DNA of 64,000 nucleotides from Hyphomonas johnsonii MHS-2 (lineage in GTDB: Bacteria > Pseudomonadota > Alphaproteobacteria > Caulobacterales > Hyphomonadaceae): positions 806,001-870,000 of the forward strand of contig NZ_ARYK01000001.1 in the NCBI RefSeq assembly GCF_000685275.1. The letters run 5' to 3'. The translations under genes were made by a program, and so were the position numbers. The notes beneath the pieces were generated by a model, which did not search any database, was not told the origin of the DNA, and saw only the letters and a list, made by a program, of their open reading frames with translations. The stretch's first letter is position 1; every line of letters begins with the position of its first letter. This document shows, one piece after another, positions 1-6,404 of this stretch.

Positions 1-165
1 GATGCGGCCTTTCTTCAGGTAGGCCGCGTGGGCCCGGTCCACCGCATCAAGGTCTGTCTGCACGGCGCGCCCGTCATCGTCGCCTGCTGCGGGGGCTGCC
101 AGCACGGGGAATGCCAGCGTGCAGGCAAGCACGAGCAAGGCTCCCAAGCGGATTGGCAGGCTCAT
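1..165 (-). CDS. Secreted protein of unknown function, N-terminal part only
   Basis: An open frame starts with ATG at 165-163 and runs off the left edge after 55 codons. The N-terminus is a textbook signal peptide: a short positive n-region, a hydrophobic stretch LGALLVLACTLAF, and a likely signal peptidase I cleavage after VLA-A near residue 24. The mature part begins acidic and alanine-rich and ends at the edge with AHAAYLKKGRI. A lipobox is not convincing because the Cys at residue 15 lies inside the hydrophobic core. The start is supported by the signal peptide. No family can be assigned from 30 mature residues. It is divergent from the methionine sulfoxide reductase gene, with about 140 bases between the starts. 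Confidence 0.7.
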   Translation of the reverse strand, partial: MSLPIRLGALLVLACTLAFPVLAAPAAGDDDGRAVQTDLDAVDRAHAAYLKKGRI

Positions 166-307
166 GGCACGCCCCTTCTGGCGCAGGCGTCCCGGCCGCC
201 CACTTTCCCGTCGACTATTCCAGAGGTTGCAGACTGCATCAACGCCCTATTGTCCAATTGCCACGGCGTTGCGATATAGGCCCTCCAAGGCAGAGATGAG
301 GCGAGAC

Positions 308-775
308 ATGGACAAGGCTGGGCAGTACCGGGAGATCAAGGCGGAAATCGACAGCGTCGTTGCCGGGGAAACCTCGGTCACCGCCCGCTATGCATCGGCA
401 TCCAGCATCCTGGCGCAGGCCTTTGGCCCCCGGTTCTACTGGACCGGATTCTACGAAGTCGACCCGCTGAAAGAGCGCGAACTCGTCGTCGGCCCCTATC
501 AGGGTACGCTCGGGTGCCTGCGCATTCCGTTCGACAAGGGTGTCTGCGGCCATGTCGCCACGACCGGCGAACCGATCATCGTGCCGGACGTCCACGCATT
601 TGCGGGCCATGTCGCCTGCGATTCGGCGTCGAATTCCGAGATCGTGGTGCCGGTCTTCGATGCCAATGGAAAGCTCGCCGCGGTGCTGGACGTCGATTCG
701 ACCGAATTCGATGCGTTCGATTCGGACGACCTGGCCGGCCTAGTTGCTGTCTGCGACAGGCTCCTCACCATCTGA
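308..775 (+). CDS. msrC: Free methionine-(R)-sulfoxide reductase (GAF domain)
   Basis: The 155-residue protein is a single GAF domain of the fRMsr family (E. coli YebR/MsrC), which reduces free methionine-(R)-sulfoxide in the cytoplasm with thioredoxin as donor. The three family cysteines are visible: TLGCLRI, GVCGHV and HVACDS, in the expected order, together with the conserved FYWTGFY, PDVHAFAGH and SEIVVPV segments. Length matches the family. Two in-frame ATGs are possible: 308 (GAGG six bases upstream) and 296 (AAGG upstream, adding MRRD); 308 is preferred only weakly. The last 36 bases overlap tail to tail with the carboxylesterase gene on the other strand. Function is assigned with high confidence from the Cys pattern. 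Confidence 0.93.
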   Translation: MDKAGQYREIKAEIDSVVAGETSVTARYASASSILAQAFGPRFYWTGFYEVDPLKERELVVGPYQGTLGCLRIPFDKGVCGHVATTGEPIIVPDVHAFAGHVACDSASNSEIVVPVFDANGKLAAVLDVDSTEFDAFDSDDLAGLVAVCDRLLTI

Positions 776-2521
776 CGGCATCGGCGAGTCGACGAACAGC
801 GCCACGTCACGCGGGGCGACGATTTCGGTCACCATGTCGATCCGCTTGTTGAGGTTCTCTTCAAGGATGTCGAGCTTGCGGGCCCGCAGCTCGCGGTGCG
901 GCGCGACCGGGTAGTCGAGTTCCATCCATGTATCGGTCTCGGGCGTGTAGGCGGGCCATTCCGGCAGGTCGACGCCGTTCGGGTTTCCGGTGCGCGCGAA
1001 ATTGGTCCAGTAGGACATCATGATGTCGGTCAGCCGTTCATCGGCGTGCGATACCGGCATCAGCGGCGAATGGCTGTCGAACACGAACGGGATCTCGGCA
1101 GAGTGATAGGCGCCGATCGTCTGGTGCCGTGACGGCCAGGTGCGCGAGAAGATGTACATCCATGTGGGTTGGCCGGCGGCAGAATTGTGCCGGCCGATAA
1201 AGCGCATGTGGACCCCGAACATGTCGTCGCCCAGCATGTCTTCGGCGCCCTCGTCCCAGGTCTCCAGCGTCTCCATGCCATAGAGCGATTGCAGCGCCTT
1301 GGCCGGGTTCGGCCCGAACACATCGGCGAGGGCATCCTCACGGGCCTCGAAGGTTCCCGTCATGTTTTTCGCCAGCACTGTCGGCGACTGGATATCGTCA
1401 TAGAACAGCGAGCCCTCGTCGGCATTGTAGCCCGCCAGCATCGGCACGCGCGGAACCGATCCGTCGCGGATCGCCTGGCCAATCATTTCAGGCACGACCG
1501 CACCATCGACATTCGGCAGGAAATAGCCGGTCAGGTCGCTGCGCGCCTCGGCGCGGGAAATGATCGCGGCCGCCGGGATCGCGCGCAATGTCGCTGCCGT
1601 CGCGGCGGGTGGCACCAGGGTCGACATGAATTCCATGCCGACATCTTCGGCGCTGCGCACGCTGACCAACGGCGACTTCTTCAGGTGCAGCGCGTTGTAG
1701 CTGCTCGACCCGCTTTCCAGGATCACCTTGTCGAACAGGTCGTGAGACAGCGGCGAGGCCATGATCTCGCTGATCGCCTGCGCGCCGGCGCTTTCGCCGA
1801 ACAGGGTGACATTCTCCGGATCGCCGCCAAACGAGGCGATATTCTCGCGAACCCATCTCAGTGCCGCGATCTGGTCCATCAGGCCGTAATTGCCGGACGT
1901 TCCGTCTTCCTCCGTCAGCGCCGGGTGTGCCAGGTAGCCGAGCGGTCCGAGCCGGTAATTGATCGTCACAAGGACGACGCCTTTTTCGACCAGTCCGTTC
2001 GTCTGGTAGAAGCTCTGCGATCCGGAACCGGCCTGGTGCGACCCGCCATGAATCCAGACCATGACCGGCGCCGGCGTGTCGCCGTCAACATTCCCGGAGC
2101 GGACGTTCAGGAACAGGCAGGTTTCCGATTCCGGGGGAGTCCGCTGCGCGGCGATGTATTTCTTGGCGAGCATGCGCTTCCACCAGGGCAGGCCGACACC
2201 GTCGATGATATCGTCGACAAAGGCGTTCAGGCCGTTGCGCGGCTGCAGGCATTCGGCCCCGAAATTTCGCGCGTCGCGGGGTATTGCGCCCCATTGCGGC
2301 GGGATATCCGGCGCGGTCCAGCGCCGTGCCGTCGCGTACGGAATACCGTTGAAGACCTGGATGGCGGGGTTGTCGTGGTCGATTCCACCGATGATGACGC
2401 CCTGCTGGATGCGCAGCGGGTCGGCCATTTCCATGGCCGGTGCCGGCTGGTTCAATTTGAACCATCCCCAACCTGCAGCGGCAACTACCGCGAAAAAGAG
2501 TACTATACTAAGTCGTTTCAT
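740..2521 (-). CDS. Type-B carboxylesterase, membrane-anchored or secreted
   Basis: A 593-residue alpha/beta-hydrolase of the carboxylesterase type B (COesterase) family, which hydrolyses carboxylic esters. The nucleophile elbow GESAGA lies near residue 244, the oxyanion-hole HGGSHQAGS near 159, the acid in NADEGSLF, and the histidine in AYHSAEIPFVF. ETCLFLNV is the family signature around a conserved cysteine. The N-terminus MKRLSIVLFFAVVAAAGWGW is a signal sequence or anchor, so the enzyme should act in the periplasm. Start 2521 is chosen for this signal and the GGTGGGAA upstream; an in-frame start at 2548 would bury it. The 3' end overlaps the fRMsr gene. The substrate cannot be told from sequence. 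Confidence 0.9.
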   Translation of the reverse strand: MKRLSIVLFFAVVAAAGWGWFKLNQPAPAMEMADPLRIQQGVIIGGIDHDNPAIQVFNGIPYATARRWTAPDIPPQWGAIPRDARNFGAECLQPRNGLNAFVDDIIDGVGLPWWKRMLAKKYIAAQRTPPESETCLFLNVRSGNVDGDTPAPVMVWIHGGSHQAGSGSQSFYQTNGLVEKGVVLVTINYRLGPLGYLAHPALTEEDGTSGNYGLMDQIAALRWVRENIASFGGDPENVTLFGESAGAQAISEIMASPLSHDLFDKVILESGSSSYNALHLKKSPLVSVRSAEDVGMEFMSTLVPPAATAATLRAIPAAAIISRAEARSDLTGYFLPNVDGAVVPEMIGQAIRDGSVPRVPMLAGYNADEGSLFYDDIQSPTVLAKNMTGTFEAREDALADVFGPNPAKALQSLYGMETLETWDEGAEDMLGDDMFGVHMRFIGRHNSAAGQPTWMYIFSRTWPSRHQTIGAYHSAEIPFVFDSHSPLMPVSHADERLTDIMMSYWTNFARTGNPNGVDLPEWPAYTPETDTWMELDYPVAPHRELRARKLDILEENLNKRIDMVTEIVAPRDVALFVDSPMPSDGEEPVADSN

Positions 2522-2592
2522 TGCGCGGTTCCCACCAGCAATCCGCAAGAACTATACCACATGAATGGCATTGTCACCGCGACCGTCCCGGA

Positions 2593-3702
2593 TCAGGACA
2601 ATGTGTCGAGTGTCTGTGTCACCGCTGCAACAAGGTCCGCTGTCGGCTCAATGCCGGCCGCGAAGCGGACAAAGCCGTCCGGTACGTCGTCACCCCAGCG
2701 CGCACGGCGTTCCGCGCTCGAATGAACCCCGCCGAAACTCGTCGCGGACGACAGTAGCGGGCAGTCATCAATGAATTGCTCCGCACTCGCCTCGTCGGCG
2801 AGTGTCAGCCCGACGATCGGGCCGAACCCCTTCATCTGGCGCATGGCGACCTGGTGGAATGGGTCATTGCCGAGGCCGGGATAATGGACCGACAGGACCG
2901 CCGGATGCGATTGCATGGCGCGGGCAACGGCCAGCGCATTGGCGTTCATCCGGTCCAGCCGCAGTTCCAGTGTCTCCAGTCCGCGGTGCAGCAGGTAGGC
3001 ATCAAACGGGCCGATGATGGCTCCCGACAGGCGCCGGCATGTCTTGATCGCCTCGAACAGGTCTGCGTCGCGCGTCGCGACATGGCCGCACAGCACGTCC
3101 GAATGGCCGGCCATCGCCTTGGTGTCCGACATGACCACGATGTCCGCGCCAAGGTCCAGCGGCTGCTGGCAGAGCGGCGTCGCGGTCGTATTGTCTGCCA
3201 TCAGCAGGGCGCCAGCCGATCTCGCGCGCGCGGCCACGGTGGCAATGTCGCAGACCGCAAGGCCAGGGTTCGATGGCGTCTCGATCTGGACTAGCCGGCA
3301 CCCTGCCATGTCGGCTGCTGCCATCTCCGCCGTCGGGCAGGTTCGCAGGGTGATGCCCATCGGCACGAACTGGGCGGCCAGCAGGTTGCGCACATTGTAA
3401 TAGCCATCCGACGGCACCAGCACCGTATCGCCCGGGCGCAGCACGGCCTGGAACACGGACGCGATCGCCGCCATGCCGGACGGGAAAACGACGACCTGCG
3501 CATCCTCGAGTATGCCGATTTCCGCCTCGACGGTCTCGACCGTGGGGTTGCCGTTGCGGGCATAGAAATGGCTGCCGTCGGGCGCGCCGGGCAGGTGGAA
3601 GGTCGATGTCGCCATGATCGGCAGGGAGACCGGTTCGCCCTTGGCCAGGCGGCCGGTCCGGTGGTGCAGCAGGCGGCTGATGCGGGAAAGGGTGTCAGTC
3701 AA
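2593..3702 (-). CDS. PLP-dependent trans-sulfuration enzyme (cystathionine gamma-synthase/lyase family)
   Basis: The 369-residue protein is a Cys/Met-metabolism PLP enzyme. Family motifs in order: FYARNGNPT (phosphate-binding Tyr/Arg of the neighbouring subunit) near residue 46, SGMAAI near 75, ETPSNP at 141-146, the PLP-stacking ADN near 170, the Schiff-base lysine in SDTKAMAGHSD (K195), and RFAAGIEP near the C-terminus. Whether it acts as cystathionine gamma-synthase, beta-lyase, gamma-lyase or methionine gamma-lyase cannot be decided. The start is TTG: GGAG lies about nine bases upstream and no ATG occurs before residue 30. It overlaps the end of the GST-like gene by eight bases, so it is the last gene of a coupled operon. 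Confidence 0.9.
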   Translation of the reverse strand: MTDTLSRISRLLHHRTGRLAKGEPVSLPIMATSTFHLPGAPDGSHFYARNGNPTVETVEAEIGILEDAQVVVFPSGMAAIASVFQAVLRPGDTVLVPSDGYYNVRNLLAAQFVPMGITLRTCPTAEMAAADMAGCRLVQIETPSNPGLAVCDIATVAARARSAGALLMADNTTATPLCQQPLDLGADIVVMSDTKAMAGHSDVLCGHVATRDADLFEAIKTCRRLSGAIIGPFDAYLLHRGLETLELRLDRMNANALAVARAMQSHPAVLSVHYPGLGNDPFHQVAMRQMKGFGPIVGLTLADEASAEQFIDDCPLLSSATSFGGVHSSAERRARWGDDVPDGFVRFAAGIEPTADLVAAVTQTLDTLS

Positions 3703-4678
3703 GAAGGGTCGCTCCGGTGCCGATCCAATCCCTTAGCGAGGCTTTCGCAGCGCTGTCCAGTCCGGCCCATTCGGTGCGCAGCGCGTCGAGGCATTTTGCC
3801 TGGTATTTGAACACGCCCTGTTCGTAACGTCCGCCCTCGATGGTCAGGCTGAATGTCTCCGCGCCTGCTGCCAGCGCATCCGCGTTCGCCTGCAGGAAGG
3901 GCAGGTAGGTCTCCCCGGCAATCGCCAGCAGGTCTTTCACCGGCTGACTGATCTCGCCGGACCAGTCGCCCTCGATGCCGCCGGCATCGTCTGCATGGTC
4001 CAGCCAGCGGTAGAGGTAAGGCGTCTCGGCGCGCAGCCACGCCATCGGTGTCGGGTCATATGACATGACCTTCAGCTGGCCGTAGAAGGCAAGGTCCGCC
4101 AGCGAGATGCAGTCGCCGAACAGGAACCGGGTCGGCCCCAGCGCCATCGCGTCAAGCGCTGCGTTCGTCCGCTTCCAGCTGGCCTCGATCAGCGGCGCGG
4201 TTTCCGGCGTGCAGCCAACCAGCGCCATGCGGGAGATCTGCCGCGCGCGAATGCTCTCCGCCGTCTGCTCGATGGCCTCGCGGCCGGCATTCGGCAGCGA
4301 GTCGAAGATCAGCCAGTTGGCCACCCATTCGGCATCCTCTTGATAGAACCAGCGATAGTGGAACATCGCCTTCATGAACCACTCGTCGGCCATGTCCTCC
4401 AGCAACAGGCAGGCAAAGCGCGCCACTGCGCCGGGCGGCAGCAGCGGCCGGCCCTCCCCCTCGATCGACAGCAGGAAGGGCGTGGAATCATTCGTCCACG
4501 TCCCATCCGGCCGCTTGATCACCGGGATCACCGGCGCCTTCACGTTCGGCATCACCTGGCCGCGTTCGGCGACTGTCATGCCGGTCCATGTGTGCGGCAG
4601 GCGCTTGGCCCGCATCGCGGCGCGTACCTTCATCGAATAGGGCGAGCCGAGGCCGCCGTGGACTTGATAGCCGCTCAT
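3695..4678 (-). CDS. Glutathione S-transferase-like protein with long C-terminal extension
   Basis: The 327-residue protein begins with a thioredoxin-like half (GGLGSPYSMKVRAAM, then KAPVIPVIKRPDGTWTNDS, matching the GST G-site fold and the TNDST/ESxx position) followed by an all-helical region with FLFGDCISLADLAFYGQL, typical of the GST C-terminal domain (N-capping box). It is over 100 residues longer than a classical GST, the surplus being a C-terminal region containing FSLTIEGGRYEQGVFKYQAKCL. Start 4678 overlaps the upstream DUF1330 stop as ATGA, a mark of translational coupling. Probably soluble and cytoplasmic. Its substrate is unknown; the adjacent PLP lyase suggests handling of a thioether or glutathione conjugate, which is inference. 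Confidence 0.82.
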   Translation of the reverse strand: MSGYQVHGGLGSPYSMKVRAAMRAKRLPHTWTGMTVAERGQVMPNVKAPVIPVIKRPDGTWTNDSTPFLLSIEGEGRPLLPPGAVARFACLLLEDMADEWFMKAMFHYRWFYQEDAEWVANWLIFDSLPNAGREAIEQTAESIRARQISRMALVGCTPETAPLIEASWKRTNAALDAMALGPTRFLFGDCISLADLAFYGQLKVMSYDPTPMAWLRAETPYLYRWLDHADDAGGIEGDWSGEISQPVKDLLAIAGETYLPFLQANADALAAGAETFSLTIEGGRYEQGVFKYQAKCLDALRTEWAGLDSAAKASLRDWIGTGATLLD

Positions 4679-5097
4679 GTCTTTTCTCCGTTCAGCCAGC
4701 TTGGCCGCGTCACGATCAGCTCCTGGCACAGGAGGCCCGCGTCGCGGTGGCGCGACATGGATTTGTAATCCTTGTGGTTCAGCATCGCGATGAAGGCCTG
4801 GCGTGACGGGAAGTGATTGACCAGCACCCCGTCCCAGTCGCCGCCGCCAATGAAATAGCGCTCGGTCGCGGCCAGCAGCAGCGTCGTTCCGCCGGTTTCC
4901 TTCGCCGCTTCGGTGAACGCTTCCGAATAGCGCGCATAGGCGGCCTCGCCACTGATCTCCTCGCCATATTCCGGGTCGCTCGGCTGGTAGGCCGCTTTCA
5001 CGCGGAATTTCAGCAGGTTCACCTGCGCGATCGGGCCGTCATGGGGGTCGTCACGAAAGGCGCGGAACTGGTCGGCGGTCGGTTGGAAGGCAGGCAT
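4675..5097 (-). CDS. DUF1330-type small protein, copy 2
   Basis: A 140-residue soluble protein with the DUF1330 pattern: IAQVNLLKFR near the N-terminus, a central helix AYARYSEAF, then GGGDWDGVLVNHFPSRQAFIAMLNHKDY and SRHRDAGLLCQELIVTRP. The fold is a dimeric alpha+beta barrel ferredoxin-like domain; no enzymatic role is established for the family. It is a clear paralogue of the gene immediately upstream, with the same motifs in the same order, so the pair arose by tandem duplication. The stop overlaps the GST-like start (ATGA). Only three bases separate it from the upstream copy. Confidence 0.85.
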   Translation of the reverse strand: MPAFQPTADQFRAFRDDPHDGPIAQVNLLKFRVKAAYQPSDPEYGEEISGEAAYARYSEAFTEAAKETGGTTLLLAATERYFIGGGDWDGVLVNHFPSRQAFIAMLNHKDYKSMSRHRDAGLLCQELIVTRPSWLNGEKT

Positions 5098-5100
5098 GGT

Positions 5101-5508
5101 TCAGATCGCTCCCGGCGTGGTTTCGATGAGGTCCTGGTGCAGCAGGCCCGCGTCTCTGTGGTAGTGGATCGCGCGGTAATCGTCGCGCTGCGGCATCTCG
5201 AGAAACACCCGCCGCGATGGATACCAGGCCAGCGCCACGGCGTCCCAGTCGCCGGTGCCGATCATGAACCGTTGCACCGGGGCGAAATAGACCGGCTTGG
5301 CGCCGATCTTCTTGAACACCTTCGACACGCCGGCGCCATAGCGGGCATAGGCCGCCTGTCCGGTCAGTCCCTCGGCAGCTTCCGGCGTTCCCGCGTCGTA
5401 GGCGGCCTCAGCGCGGAACTTCAGCAGGTTCACCATGCAGACGGGTTCATCCATGTCGGCCTTGAGGAAGGCGGCAATCTGGTCGGGGCTGGGCTGCAGG
5501 GCGGTCAT
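5101..5508 (-). CDS. DUF1330-type small protein, copy 1
   Basis: A 135-residue protein paralogous to the next gene: VCMVNLLKFRAEA, AAYARYGAGV, IGTGDWDAVALAWYPSRRVFLEMPQRDDY and HYHRDAGLLHQDLIETTP align motif by motif with the second copy. The two could form a heterodimer in place of the usual homodimer of this fold, which is speculation. The ATG overlaps the stop of the upstream Nudix gene by ATGA. No signal peptide or membrane segment. Function unknown; position in a coupled operon with Nudix, GST-like and PLP enzymes points to small-molecule metabolism or detoxification. Confidence 0.85.
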   Translation of the reverse strand: MTALQPSPDQIAAFLKADMDEPVCMVNLLKFRAEAAYDAGTPEAAEGLTGQAAYARYGAGVSKVFKKIGAKPVYFAPVQRFMIGTGDWDAVALAWYPSRRVFLEMPQRDDYRAIHYHRDAGLLHQDLIETTPGAI

Positions 5509-6080
5509 GGCTGTTTCCTCGTTGCGGGGCGCTTGTCCGGATGCTTGCCGAAAAACCGTTCAGTGTAAAACAATGCCGCCGCGTGAAGCCCGTGCTGGAC
5601 CTCAAGGTCTTCGTAGGCGAGGAAGGCCTCATAGGGCATTTCCACGACCTCGATTTCCTCGTTCGGGTCCAGCGCCTGCGCGTGAGTCTTCGTGCAGCCG
5701 GTGGCGAGATAATAGTGCAGCCGGTTGTCCTGCGTCGCCGGGTTCGGAAAGCAGGTGCCGACGTGGATCATCGCGCGCGGCGTATAGCCGGTCTCTTCCT
5801 GCAGTTCGCGGCGGCCGGCGGCTTCGGCATCCGTCTCGCCGGGGTCCATCACGCCGCCTGGCAGGCTGGTCAGCACGACGCCGGCAGCGTGGCGATACTC
5901 ACGGATCAGCACGACATTGCCCTGATCGGTCACCGGGATCAGCGTCACCCAGTCGGTGAATTCCAGCACATGATAGGTTGGCACGATATGGCCATCGTCG
6001 CGCTCGCAGCGGTCGGTGCGCACCGACAGGAACTTGTCCTTGAAGGTCTGGTGGCTCTCGAGGGTTTTCCAGGGTTTCAT
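5505..6080 (-). CDS. Nudix hydrolase, ADP-ribose pyrophosphatase-like
   Basis: A 191-residue Nudix protein. The N-terminal strand region ends in TLIPVTDQGNVVLIREYRHAAG, as in ADP-ribose pyrophosphatases, followed by the Nudix box from PGGVMDPGE to RRELQEETGY (about residues 74-97), whose REL-x-EE-x-G core carries the metal ligands. Between the PGE glutamate and the RE pair I count eight residues where the usual consensus has seven, a mild irregularity. It likely cleaves a nucleoside diphosphate linked to a small moiety in the cytoplasm. It heads the operon running to 2593. Only 45 bases separate its start from the divergent small gene at 6126, so the promoters must be very compact. Confidence 0.88.
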   Translation of the reverse strand: MKPWKTLESHQTFKDKFLSVRTDRCERDDGHIVPTYHVLEFTDWVTLIPVTDQGNVVLIREYRHAAGVVLTSLPGGVMDPGETDAEAAGRRELQEETGYTPRAMIHVGTCFPNPATQDNRLHYYLATGCTKTHAQALDPNEEIEVVEMPYEAFLAYEDLEVQHGLHAAALFYTERFFGKHPDKRPATRKQP

Positions 6081-6125
6081 TTTTCTCTCAATATGGTGGA
6101 TGATCGAGCGTAAGGGGATGCGAGC

Positions 6126-6404
6126 ATGAAAGACAATTCAAACTTCTCGGCTCTGATGCATGCTGTCTGCGTAGGCTTGGGGTATTGCGGGTCGGTCAAG
6201 GATGGCCGTACGCTCCACGTTACCGACCTTCTCCCGGCCGCTGGAATGCTGAGCGCCGAGGACTTCGCCAGCTGCGTGTTCCTGGCGGAGGGGATGGCCC
6301 CCGACACCAAAAACCATCGCGAAGAAATCATGCAGGCCTTCGTCCAGCACATGGGGGCCGACCGGGTGGACGTCATGCATCTGGACTGGTCTAAGCCGGA
6401 GTGA
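6126..6404 (+). CDS. Small hypothetical protein (92 aa)
   Basis: The reading frame encodes an acidic soluble 92-residue protein, without signal peptide or membrane segment, containing LGYCGSVKDGRTLHVTDLLP and MHLDWSKPE. A good ribosome site (AAGGGGATGCGAGC before ATG) and bacterial codon use support it. The N-terminal half is slightly hydrophobic with two Cys; the C-terminal half is helical. I do not recognise a family. It is divergent from the Nudix operon and its last 14 bases overlap the end of the peptidase gene on the other strand, so it is a single-gene unit. Confidence 0.6.
   Translation: MKDNSNFSALMHAVCVGLGYCGSVKDGRTLHVTDLLPAAGMLSAEDFASCVFLAEGMAPDTKNHREEIMQAFVQHMGADRVDVMHLDWSKPE

Noticed and set aside
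1169-2725. 518-codon open frame on the plus strand
   Set aside because: Antisense to the carboxylesterase, whose catalytic motifs are intact; composition is that of a shadow frame.
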